This document shows positions 14,664 through 22,608 of a DNA stretch of 38,991 bases, piece by piece (position 1 is the first letter of the stretch; each line of letters opens with the position of its first letter). Under the pieces are notes generated by a model, which was not told the DNA's origin, searched no databases, and worked only from the letters and a program-made list of their open reading frames with translations. The stretch comes from Kaftiobacterium sp035693805. GTDB lineage: Bacteria > Sysuimicrobiota > Sysuimicrobiia > Sysuimicrobiales > Kaftiobacteriaceae. A program made the position numbers and the translations under genes. Where the stretch lies: positions 1 to 38,991 of the forward strand of contig DASSGA010000073.1 of the NCBI GenBank assembly GCA_035693805.1, given 5' to 3'.

Positions 14664-15692
14664 ATGGGGGGCGCGGCATCGATCTGGTTCAACGGGGCCT
14701 TGGTGAACGCGGCGGAGGCGCGCGTGCCGGTCACGGCGCACGCCCTGCACTATGGCAGCAGCGTCTTCGAGGGGATCCGGGCCTACGCGACGCCGAAAGG
14801 GCCGGCCGTATTCTGCCTGCCCCAGCACGTGCGGCGGTTGATGGACTCGTGCCGGATCTTCAGGATGACGCTGCCGTACACAGCCACCGAGGTAACGGAG
14901 GCGATCGTGGCCACGGTGCGCGCGAACAAGCACGAGAGCTGCTACATCCGTCCGCTCGTGTTTCGCGGGCCGGGGACGTTCAGCCTCGACCCGCGGACGG
15001 CCTCGGTTGAAGTGGCGATCATCACCTTCGAGTGGGGACGCTACCTGGGGCACGAGGCCGTGGAGCAGGGTGTCGACGTGATGGTCAGTTCCTGGCGGCG
15101 CGCCGCGCCCGATACCGCCGTGCCGATGGCGAAGATCGGCGGACAGTACGTGACCTCGCAGTTCATCGCGATGGAGGCCGCCGACCACGGTTTCAACGAG
15201 GGCATCGCCCTGGACGCGCAAGGGTTCATCAGCGAGGGCAGCGGCGAGAACGTCTTCATGGTGCGCGACGGGGTGGTGTTCACCCCGCCGCTGTCGGCGG
15301 GCGTCCTGCCCGGCGTCACGCGCGCGGCCGTGCTGACCCTGCTGCGCGATCTCGGGCTTCCGGTCCGTGAGGAGCCATTGCTGCGCGAGACATTGTACAT
15401 GGCCGACGAGGTGTTCTTCACCGGCACCGCCGCGGAGATCACACCGGTGCGGTCGGTGGACCGCATCGCGGTCGGCGAGGGCCGCCGGGGACCGGTGACG
15501 GCCAAGGTGGCCGAGCAGTTCTTCGGGATCACCGGGGGGCACCTGCCCGACCGACACGGCTGGCTCACGTACGTGAGCGCCGACCGGCCCAGCAGCGCCA
15601 CTCGCTCCGGCAGCGGGGATGACTCGGGCGACGGCCACCGTGCGGGCGACGGTCCCGCGCCGGCGCGCCGCGGCAGCGGCGAGCGGGCGTAG
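14664..15692 (+). CDS. ilvE: Branched-chain amino acid aminotransferase
   Basis: This PLP-dependent class IV aminotransferase interconverts leucine, isoleucine and valine with their 2-oxo acids. Visible features are WFNGALV at the N-terminus, ALHYGSSVFEGIRAY, the Schiff-base lysine Lys157 in AKIGGQYVTS, the phosphate-binding FISEGSGENVFMV, FFTGTAAEITPV and the family's usual end HGWLTYV. A further 50-residue Ser/Gly/Arg-rich tail follows and is unusual. ATG 14664 has GGGGGG six bases upstream; ATG 14658 is the alternative. Starts farther upstream would lie in the T-box terminator. Leucine T-box control and the leuS neighbours fit a leucine supply role. Confidence 0.92.
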   Translation: MGGAASIWFNGALVNAAEARVPVTAHALHYGSSVFEGIRAYATPKGPAVFCLPQHVRRLMDSCRIFRMTLPYTATEVTEAIVATVRANKHESCYIRPLVFRGPGTFSLDPRTASVEVAIITFEWGRYLGHEAVEQGVDVMVSSWRRAAPDTAVPMAKIGGQYVTSQFIAMEAADHGFNEGIALDAQGFISEGSGENVFMVRDGVVFTPPLSAGVLPGVTRAAVLTLLRDLGLPVREEPLLRETLYMADEVFFTGTAAEITPVRSVDRIAVGEGRRGPVTAKVAEQFFGITGGHLPDRHGWLTYVSADRPSSATRSGSGDDSGDGHRAGDGPAPARRGSGERA

Positions 15693-15707
15693 AGGAGTCG
15701 AACGTCC

Positions 15708-18164
15708 ATGGTCCAGCGATACGATCCGGTGTCGATCGAGGCGAAGTGGCAGGCGCGGTGGGAGGCCGACGGGCTGCACCACGCCCGCGACTTCGATCCG
15801 GCCCCGAAGTGGTACTTCCTGACGATGTACCCGTATCCATCGGGGGACCTGCACATCGGTCACTGGTACGCGATGGCGCCCTCCGACGCCGCGGCGCGCT
15901 TCAAGCGGATGCAGGGGTACAACGTGATGTTCCCGATCGGCTTCGACGCCTTCGGACTCCCGGCGGAAAACGCCGCCATCCAGCACAAGATCCATCCGTA
16001 TCGATGGACGATGGACAACATCGCCCGGATGCGAGCGCAGCTGCGCTCCATGGGGGCGATGTGGGACTGGCAGCGCGAGGTCGTCACCTGCGATCCCGAC
16101 TACTACCGCTGGAACCAGTGGTTCTTCCTGAAGATGTACGAGAAGGGGCTGGCCTACCGGGCGCTCGCGCCGGTGGACTGGTGCCCCACGGACAACACGA
16201 CCCTGGCCCGCGAGCAGGTCGTCGGCGAGGAGCGGGTCTGCGAGCGCTGCGGGACACCGGTCATCAAGAAGAACCTGGAGCAGTGGTTCCTCCGGATCAC
16301 GGCATACGCCGACGAACTGCTGGACTTCTCCGGCATCGAGTGGCCCGAGCGCGTGCGGGTGCTGCAGGAGAACTGGATCGGCAAGAGCGTCGGCGTCGAG
16401 TTCGAGCTGAAGATCGCCGGCCACGCCGGGGTAGGGTTCCGCGTCTTCACGACGCGTCCCGACACCGTGTACGGGATGACCTTTGCGGTCCTGGCGCCGG
16501 AACATCCCCTGGTTGATCGTCTCACCGCGCCGGACCGCAGAGCACAGGTTGAGGCCTACAAGTTCAAGGCGGCGCGCGAGTCCGACATCGAGCGGATGTC
16601 CACCGAGAAAGAGCGCGACGGCGTCTTCATCGGTGCGTACGCCTTGAACCCGATGAACCAGGAGCAGGTGCCGATCTTCATCGCGGACTATGTGCTGCTG
16701 ACCTATGGCACCGGCGCCATCCAGGGCGTGCCGGCCCACGACGCGCGGGACTTCGACTTCGCAAAGAAGTACCGCCTGCCGATCCCCGTCGTCATCGCCC
16801 CCCCGAGCTGGGACGGCGCCCCGCCGCGCGAGGCCTATCTGGGCGAGGGGACGATGGTGAACTCAGGTCCGTTCGACGGCATGCCGTCCGCGATGGGCTG
16901 GCAAGCCATCGCGGACTCCATGGAGCAGCATCGTCTCGGCGAGAGGAAAGTGAACTACAGGCTGCATGACTGGCTGATCAGCCGCCAGCGGTACTGGGGG
17001 ACGCCGATTCCGATCCTCTACTGCCCGCGCTGCGGAACCGTGCCGGTCCCGGAGACGGATCTGCCGGTCCGGCTCCCGATGGACGCGGAGTTCCTGCCGA
17101 CCGGCGAGTCGCCGCTCAAGCAGCACGAAGGCTTCCGGAAGGTCGCGTGTCCGACCTGCGGTGGGGAGGCCGAGCGCGAGACGGACACGATGGACACCTT
17201 CATCGACTCGTCCTGGTATCAGTACCGGTACGTCAGCCCGCACGAGCCCGACCGTCCCTTCGACCCGGCGCCGGGCGCGTACTGGCTGCCGGTCGATCAG
17301 TACACGGGCGGCGTCGAGCACGCCGTGATGCACCTGCTGTATACGCGGTTCTGGACGAAGGTGATGCGCGATCTGGGGCTGGTGACCTTTGGGGAACCGA
17401 TGACGCGGCTGTTCAACCAGGGCGTCATCCTGGGCGAAGACGGCGAGAAGATGAGCAAGTCTCGCGGCAACGTGGTGAACCCGGACGACTACGTCGCCAC
17501 GATGGGCGCGGACGTGGTGCGCGCGTACCTGATGTTCATCGGGCCGTGGGACGGCGGCGGCCCCTGGAACAGCCGGGGGATCGAAGGCGCGCAGCGCTTC
17601 CTGCAGCGGGTGTGGATGGTCGTTGCCGGCAGTGCGTCATCCGAGCGTGGAGCATCGGCGGCGCCTTCAGCCAATGGCACACGGGACCTGCGGCATTGGA
17701 CGCACAGAACGATCAAGAGAGTCACCGAAGATCTCCACGGCTTCCACTTCAATACCGCGATCGCCGCGATGATGGAGTTCGTGAACTTCCTGACCAAGGG
17801 CAAGGAGGTCATGGCCGGCACACCGGCCTGGCGCGAAGCGATCCGCACGCTCGTGCTGCTGCTCGCGCCCATCGCGCCGCACCTCGCCGAGGAGCTGTGG
17901 GAGAAGCTCGGCGGGCCGTACAGCGTGCACCGGCAGGCGTGGCCCGCGTACGATGACACGCTGGCGCGCGCGGAGCTGGTCACCCTGGTGCTGCAGGTCA
18001 ACGGCAGGGTGCGTGACCGCATCATGGTCTCGGCCGAGCTCAGCGAGGCCGAGGCTCGGCAGTTGGCGCTTCAGAATGAGAGGGTCAAGAAGTTCGTGAA
18101 TGGGAAGTCGGTCGCCGACGTCGTGGTCGTGCCCGGCCGCTTGGTGAACGTCGTTACGGGGTGA
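15708..18164 (+). CDS. leuS: Leucyl-tRNA synthetase (LeuRS1, canonical copy)
   Basis: This enzyme charges tRNA-Leu with leucine. The 818-residue protein has an intact HIGH motif (residues 49-52) and KMSKS (581-585). The zinc-ribbon segments CPTD...CERC and CPRC...CPTC are present. The CP1 editing domain has TTRPDT, the NSG-FDG segment and GTGAIQGVPAHDARD with the editing aspartate. WLISRQRYWG and a C-terminal tRNA-binding domain end in VVPGRLVNVV. There is no large leucine-specific insert before KMSKS. Style and phrases (GDLHIGHWYA, GPWDGGGPWNSRGI) are of the Chloroflexota-like LeuRS type. It lies 15 bases after ilvE with GAGGAG before ATG and is followed 31 bases later by a second LeuRS. Confidence 0.96.
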   Translation: MVQRYDPVSIEAKWQARWEADGLHHARDFDPAPKWYFLTMYPYPSGDLHIGHWYAMAPSDAAARFKRMQGYNVMFPIGFDAFGLPAENAAIQHKIHPYRWTMDNIARMRAQLRSMGAMWDWQREVVTCDPDYYRWNQWFFLKMYEKGLAYRALAPVDWCPTDNTTLAREQVVGEERVCERCGTPVIKKNLEQWFLRITAYADELLDFSGIEWPERVRVLQENWIGKSVGVEFELKIAGHAGVGFRVFTTRPDTVYGMTFAVLAPEHPLVDRLTAPDRRAQVEAYKFKAARESDIERMSTEKERDGVFIGAYALNPMNQEQVPIFIADYVLLTYGTGAIQGVPAHDARDFDFAKKYRLPIPVVIAPPSWDGAPPREAYLGEGTMVNSGPFDGMPSAMGWQAIADSMEQHRLGERKVNYRLHDWLISRQRYWGTPIPILYCPRCGTVPVPETDLPVRLPMDAEFLPTGESPLKQHEGFRKVACPTCGGEAERETDTMDTFIDSSWYQYRYVSPHEPDRPFDPAPGAYWLPVDQYTGGVEHAVMHLLYTRFWTKVMRDLGLVTFGEPMTRLFNQGVILGEDGEKMSKSRGNVVNPDDYVATMGADVVRAYLMFIGPWDGGGPWNSRGIEGAQRFLQRVWMVVAGSASSERGASAAPSANGTRDLRHWTHRTIKRVTEDLHGFHFNTAIAAMMEFVNFLTKGKEVMAGTPAWREAIRTLVLLLAPIAPHLAEELWEKLGGPYSVHRQAWPAYDDTLARAELVTLVLQVNGRVRDRIMVSAELSEAEARQLALQNERVKKFVNGKSVADVVVVPGRLVNVVTG

Positions 18165-18195
18165 ACGCCGCGGTGACGCCGATCGAGGGGGTCGC

Positions 18196-20640
18196 GTGAG
18201 AGGCGGGCCGTACGATTTCGCCACGGTCGAAGCCCGGTGGCGGCGGGCCTGGGACGAGCAGGGCATCTACCGCACGCCCGAGCCGTCACCCCGGCCGAAG
18301 CAGTACGTCCTCGATTTCTTCCCGTACCCGTCCGGGGCGGGACTCTCCGTCGGCCACGCCAGGAACTACGTGCCGACCGACGTGCTCGCCCGGTACTTGC
18401 GCATGCGTGGGAATGCGGTGCTGCACCCCATGGGCTGGGATGCCTTCGGCCTGCCGGCTGAGAACGAAGCGCTGCTGCGCGGCCGGCATCCCGGGGAGAC
18501 GACGCGCGAGTACGCCGCGAACTACCGGGCTCAGCTCAGCCTGCTCGGGTGTTCGTACGACTGGTCGCGGGAGATCGCGACGAGCGATCCGGCCTTCTAC
18601 CGCTGGACCCAGTGGGGCTTCCTCCTGCTGCACCGGAGAGGACTGGCCTACCGTGCGGTGGGGTGGCAGTGGTGGTGCCCGAAGTGCCAGACCATCCTGG
18701 CCAACGAGCAGGTCGAAGCCGGGCGGTGCTGGCGCCACGGCGACACACCTGTGGAACGCCGGTCGCTCGAGCAATGGTACGTCCGCACGACTACCCTTGC
18801 TGACCGGCTGCTGCGAGACCTCGACGACCTGGACTGGCCCGAGCACGTCAAGACCATGCAGCGAAACTGGATCGGGCGCGCCGCGGGGGCCGAGATCCGC
18901 TTCCCCCTGCCGTGGGGCGGAGGGGAGATCGCCATCTTCACGACGCGTCCGGAGACGCTGCCGGCCGCGACCTTCATCGCACTCGCGCCCGAGCATCCCC
19001 GTGCGGTCGAGCTGGCCTCCTCCGATCGGCGAGCCGACGTGGAGCGCTTCGTCATGGGCGCCCTGCGCCGGACGGAGATCGAGCGGATGGTGGGCGCTGG
19101 GATCGCCCGCAGGGCGAATGGCGGGATGGCCGACGGCGGCGGCGCGGGCGGGATCTTCACCGGGGCATTCGCCGCCCACCCCACGAGCGGCGACCTCGTG
19201 CCGGTGTACGTAGCGGATTACGTGCTGGCCCACTACGGGACGGGCGCCGTGATGGGGGTTCCGGCCTGCGACGAGCGGGACGCGGTCTTTGCGCGCCGCT
19301 TCGGCCTGCCGGTGGGGACCGGCCGTCCCATCGGTGACCCTGACGGGGTGCTGGCCGACGTCGCGCGGCGCGGTGCCGGCGGTCCGGCCGTCCGCTACCG
19401 GATGCGGGACTGGCTGATCAGCCGCCAGCGGTACTGGGGCGCCCCGATCCCGATCGTGTACTGCGAGCGCTGCGGGACGGTGCGCGTCCCGGAGGATCAA
19501 CTCCCGGTTCGACTGCCAGAGGTTGCACGCTACGAGCCATCAGGCGACGGCCGCTCCCCTCTGGCAACCATTCCGGAGTTCGTCCACACCACGTGCCCTC
19601 AGTGCGCCGGTCCTGCCGAACGCGAGACGGACACGCTCGACGGCTTCGCGGATTCGAACTGGTATTTTCTTCGCTTTGCGGACGTCCGGTATGACACCGG
19701 TCCGTGGCATCCGGAGGCCACGGGCTACTGGCTGCCGGTGGACTGGTACATCGGCGGCGTCGAGCACGCCGTGATGCACCTGCTCTACGCCCGGTTCTTC
19801 ACCAAGGTCTTGCAGGACGCGGGACTCATCGCCTTCGGGGAGCCCTTCGTCCGGCTGCGCAACCAGGGCAGCATGCTCTCGCCGTCCGACGGCGCCAGGA
19901 TGAGCAAGTCCCGCGGCAACGTCGTGACCCCGGACGAGGTGGTCGCCCAGCACGGAGCGGATGCCTTGCGGCTGGCCGTGATGTTCATCGGCCCATTCGA
20001 TCAGGACGTCACCTGGGACCCGGACGCGGCGAGGGGGGCCGCGCGTTTCGTCCGCCGCCTTCACCTGCTGATCGCCCGGGCCGCGGAGGCCGCAGCCCGC
20101 CCCGCTCCGCCGGCCACAGGAGAGCCTCCGGGGGCTGAGGCGCCGCGCCGGCGGCTCCACCACGCGATCAGGACGGTAGGGGAGTTGATCGAAGGATTCC
20201 GGTTCAACGTGCTCGTCGCGGAGTTGATGACTCTGCTCAACGATCTCGAGCCCCTCGAGTCAGGCTGGGCGGGCACGCCCCAGTGGCGCGAGGCGATGCT
20301 GATGCTTGTCCGGATCATCGCGCCGGTCACCCCATTCCTTGCGGAGGAGGCCTGGGCCATGCTCGGTGGGGAGGGAAGTGTTCACCAGAGCAGTTGGCCC
20401 AAGGGTGACCCGGCGCTCACGGCGGAGGGGGACGCGGAAGCGACCATCGTCGTCCAGGTGGACGGGCGCGTGCGCGATCGCATCGTGGTGAAGGGGATCC
20501 CGGACCGGGACGTCCTCATCGAGGCCGCCCGGGGGCGGGAGAGGATCGCCTCGGTGCTCGCGGGGCGTGACGTGGTGGATGTCGTGGTGATCCCCGGCCG
20601 CGTGGTCAACTTCGTCACAGCGAGACGGGGGGAGAGGTAA
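18196..20640 (+). CDS. Second, divergent leucyl-tRNA synthetase (LeuRS2)
   Basis: This 814-residue protein is also a full-length LeuRS by architecture. It has FFPYPSGAGL, GWDAFGLPAENEA, LANEQV, TTRPET, GTGAVMGVPACDERD, WLISRQRYWG, DGFADSNWYFLRF, GGVEHAVMHLLYARF and a C-terminal domain ending VVVIPGRVVNFV. The differences from a normal LeuRS are marked. HIGH reads SVGH (51-54, Ser codon TCC 18346-18348) and KMSKS reads RMSKS (568-572). The T-rich editing motif is TTRPETLPAATF, and about 30 residues of the editing domain, including the NSG-FDG segment, are missing. It resembles a LeuRS subfamily different from its neighbour, so transfer or ancient paralogy is likelier than recent duplication. 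GTG 18196 follows GAGGGG. Catalytic activity is uncertain. Confidence 0.9.
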   Translation: MRGGPYDFATVEARWRRAWDEQGIYRTPEPSPRPKQYVLDFFPYPSGAGLSVGHARNYVPTDVLARYLRMRGNAVLHPMGWDAFGLPAENEALLRGRHPGETTREYAANYRAQLSLLGCSYDWSREIATSDPAFYRWTQWGFLLLHRRGLAYRAVGWQWWCPKCQTILANEQVEAGRCWRHGDTPVERRSLEQWYVRTTTLADRLLRDLDDLDWPEHVKTMQRNWIGRAAGAEIRFPLPWGGGEIAIFTTRPETLPAATFIALAPEHPRAVELASSDRRADVERFVMGALRRTEIERMVGAGIARRANGGMADGGGAGGIFTGAFAAHPTSGDLVPVYVADYVLAHYGTGAVMGVPACDERDAVFARRFGLPVGTGRPIGDPDGVLADVARRGAGGPAVRYRMRDWLISRQRYWGAPIPIVYCERCGTVRVPEDQLPVRLPEVARYEPSGDGRSPLATIPEFVHTTCPQCAGPAERETDTLDGFADSNWYFLRFADVRYDTGPWHPEATGYWLPVDWYIGGVEHAVMHLLYARFFTKVLQDAGLIAFGEPFVRLRNQGSMLSPSDGARMSKSRGNVVTPDEVVAQHGADALRLAVMFIGPFDQDVTWDPDAARGAARFVRRLHLLIARAAEAAARPAPPATGEPPGAEAPRRRLHHAIRTVGELIEGFRFNVLVAELMTLLNDLEPLESGWAGTPQWREAMLMLVRIIAPVTPFLAEEAWAMLGGEGSVHQSSWPKGDPALTAEGDAEATIVVQVDGRVRDRIVVKGIPDRDVLIEAARGRERIASVLAGRDVVDVVVIPGRVVNFVTARRGER

Positions 20641-20652
20641 CCTCTCCCCCCG
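20626..20652. terminator. Symmetric hairpin over the leuS2 stop codon
   Basis: Positions 20626-20637 and 20641-20652 are perfect 12-bp complements. The three-base loop is the TAA stop codon of leuS2 itself. The hairpin lies between convergent genes and may terminate both strands. No T tract follows on either side, so intrinsic termination is plausible but not certain. Confidence 0.6.
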
Positions 20653-20674
20653 CGCGTGCGACGTGCGATACAGG

Positions 20675-21940
20675 TCAGCGGCCGGCTTCAGGTCCGACCA
20701 GTACCGTGAACTGGCGCTGGGCCTGGCCCAGCCGGCTGTGCGTCGACGTCACCGTGATCAGGTAGGGTGAGTTGGGCGCGATGACGTTGATCGGGACCTG
20801 CATGCTGAACCGGCCGCGCGGTCCGGCCGTGGCGGTCCCCCGTCCGACCGGGACGCCGAGGAACCAGCTCACGGCCACCTCGACGCGGGACCCGGCCGCC
20901 GTGGTACCGCTCACGCGGATCGGGCTGCCCACGGTCTGGCCTTCACGAGGCTCGGTGACCGTGAGCGTTATGTCGCTCGTCGGGATCTGGGCGGCGCCGG
21001 TGATGATGTTCGCCTCCCAGGCTTCCTTCGTGCTCGGATTCAGGCGGAGTTCCACGACCTGACCCGCCCGCAGAGCCGCGACGCCCCCGGCCTGGACCTG
21101 GCCGTTGGCCAGGACCACCAGATTCGGGACGAACCGGATGGCCCGGCCGTCGGTCAGCACGATGGTGCGGCTGGTCGAGGCGATGGCCTCGATGCGTCCG
21201 CTCGTCTCTGTGGTCGTGGCCCGAATGCGCGTGGCCACCTCACCAGACAGGGTCACCTCGACCTCATCGCCGGGGCGCAGGGCCGCGACGCCCACCGCGC
21301 CGCCCCTCCCCGACGCGCTGTCGATGCGGGTGATCGCGGTGTCGGTGTTGATCCGGAGCGTGTAGGCGACAGTGCCGGATTCGACGACGATCCGCGGCTG
21401 ATCCTGAGCCGACTGAGCCAGGATCACGTTCGTGATCGTGCCGCGGATACTGCTCGTCTGGGGCGGGGCCGGCGGCTGGGTCACGGGCGGCTGCTGGGCC
21501 GGCTGACCGCCCGTTCCGCTCGTGATCAGGACCGTGCGGGTCTCGGGCTGCCACGTGACGGTGGCCCCCAGCGACTCGCTGATGAAGCGCAGCGGCACCA
21601 GGGTCCGGGCGCCGATGATCGCGGCCGGGACGTCGAGCGTCACGGGCCGCCCGTCTACGCGGGCGATGCGGCTGCCGATCTGGAGCTCAACGAGGGTGCT
21701 CGCACGGGCGGCGAGCACCGTCCGGGTCTGGGGACGCCACTCGACGGTGGCCCCCATCTGCTCGAAGATGCCGCGCAGCGGCACGAGCACGCGGCTGCCC
21801 TGGATGACGGGCGGCTGGTCGAACGCGACGGGCGAGCCGTCGACGAAGACCCGGACCGCCCCCTGGGCGATGACAGGAAGGCTGATCGCGGCGACAGCTA
21901 CGATCGCCGCCAGTACCACGGTGGAGCCTCGGAGTCGCAT
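20675..21940 (-). CDS. Secreted stalk-type protein with two copper-amine-oxidase N-terminal domains and an Ig-like domain
   Basis: This protein of about 421 residues has an N-terminal signal peptide ending near AQGA. Two tandem copper-amine-oxidase N-terminal (PF07833-type) units follow: VDGSPVAFDQPPVI...VLVPLRGIFEQMGATVEW and VDGRPVTLDVPAAI...TLVPLRFISESLGATVTW. A Pro/Gln linker comes next, a beta-rich middle region (about 150-305), and a C-terminal Ig-like domain (TVTEPREGQTVGSPIRVSG). There is no amine-oxidase catalytic domain; in Firmicutes such proteins are surface or stalk proteins. ATG 21940 is chosen because AGGAGG lies about 10 bases before it; ATG 21949 is nearly on top of the site. 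The substrate or partner is unknown. Confidence 0.85.
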   Translation of the reverse strand: MRLRGSTVVLAAIVAVAAISLPVIAQGAVRVFVDGSPVAFDQPPVIQGSRVLVPLRGIFEQMGATVEWRPQTRTVLAARASTLVELQIGSRIARVDGRPVTLDVPAAIIGARTLVPLRFISESLGATVTWQPETRTVLITSGTGGQPAQQPPVTQPPAPPQTSSIRGTITNVILAQSAQDQPRIVVESGTVAYTLRINTDTAITRIDSASGRGGAVGVAALRPGDEVEVTLSGEVATRIRATTTETSGRIEAIASTSRTIVLTDGRAIRFVPNLVVLANGQVQAGGVAALRAGQVVELRLNPSTKEAWEANIITGAAQIPTSDITLTVTEPREGQTVGSPIRVSGTTAAGSRVEVAVSWFLGVPVGRGTATAGPRGRFSMQVPINVIAPNSPYLITVTSTHSRLGQAQRQFTVLVGPEAGR

Positions 21941-22020
21941 ACAGATCATTCCTCCTATTCGAGCATGGTCTGGTGCGGGCGACCCGTGCGCCGCGCCGCC
22001 TCGCTTGCTGCTGACAAGAC

Positions 22021-22052
22021 GACAGCCCGGCAGCCAGAGGCCCCGGGCTGTC
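22021..22052 (-). terminator. Hairpin downstream of the 81-residue secreted protein gene
   Basis: GACAGCCCGG (22021-22030) and CCGGGCTGTC (22043-22052) form a perfect 10-bp stem with a 12-base loop. It lies 22 bases past the stop of the minus-strand gene ending at 22074. The T tract is poor. Confidence 0.55.
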
Positions 22053-22073
22053 GATGCTGTCGCGCGGGGCGAC

Positions 22074-22319
22074 CTAGGGCGGCCCCGCGGCCGCGAGCTG
22101 CTCGTTCACCAGTCGAACGGCCTCGGCCCGCGTGATCCAGTTCCCGGACTGCTGGAACGTCAGCCAGCGCAGGTACTCGGGGAGCGACATGTAGTTCGCT
22201 TCGGCCGAGAATGGGTCAAGGTTCGCGACGTTGGGAACCTGCTGCGCGAACGCCGGAGCGATCGCGCCGGTCAGGAGCAACAGGGTCAGCACCAGCACGA
22301 TGATGCCTCGATGGCTCAT
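22074..22319 (-). CDS. Small secreted protein of unknown function
   Basis: This 81-residue protein has a clear signal peptide: basic start MSHRG, hydrophobic core IIVLVLTLLLLTGAIA, and an AFA-Q cleavage site near residue 25. The mature part of about 55 residues is acidic/polar and helical-looking (PEYLRWLTFQQSGNWITRAEAVRLVNEQL), without cysteines. AGGAGGAGGG stands about 11 bases before the ATG, so it is well expressed if transcribed. It precedes the stalk-type protein gene on the same strand and may be co-regulated with it. No family is recognised. Confidence 0.75.
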   Translation of the reverse strand: MSHRGIIVLVLTLLLLTGAIAPAFAQQVPNVANLDPFSAEANYMSLPEYLRWLTFQQSGNWITRAEAVRLVNEQLAAAGPP

Positions 22320-22411
22320 GTGTCTCTTCCCTCCTCCTACAGTGTGTGACGCGGTCCTTCGCAGTCCGCGCGGTTGGATTTATCCCCCGGCCCGGCGGCC
22401 ATCAAACTTCG

Positions 22412-22435
22412 TGAATCACGCGCTGAATCACGCGC
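22412..22435 (+). repeat. Perfect 12-bp tandem repeat upstream of the SigB-like operon
   Basis: TGAATCACGCGC occurs twice head to tail (22412-22423 and 22424-22435), just upstream of a SigB-like promoter. A near copy, TGAATCACGTGC, occurs at 26875-26886 in the control region at the other end of the same regulatory module. It looks like a binding site for a shared regulator. The 289 bases between 22320 and 22608 hold nothing else but this repeat and the promoter. Confidence 0.6.
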
Positions 22436-22449
22436 CGGGAAACCGTGCG

Positions 22450-22474
22450 GTTCGAGCCATCGTCTTGGGGGAAA
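22450..22474 (+). promoter_or_regulatory. Possible SigB-type promoter of the rsbW-like/sigma operon
   Basis: GTTCGA (22450-22455), 13 bases, GGGAAA (22469-22474). The layout matches the SigB consensus GTTTAA-N12-14-GGGWAW in spacing and -10 but only partly in the -35. It would make the sigma operon autoregulated. Confidence 0.4.
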
Positions 22475-22608
22475 AAGCATTTGGTTAGGGGAAGAGATGG
22501 TAGCTGATACGTCGCCCCCCGTTCCAGGTGTTGCCGCGGCGGCTGTGGGGGGAAATTCCCCGGCGGTGATCCCCCCGTGCGCCAACGCCGCCTCAAGCGA
22601 GAGGACAG

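Noticed and set aside
14622..16739. Long minus-strand open frame (705 codons) antisense to ilvE and leuS
   Set aside because: It lies opposite two conserved enzymes, has an Arg/His/Pro/Gly-rich composition typical of a GC-rich antisense shadow, and shows no domain.
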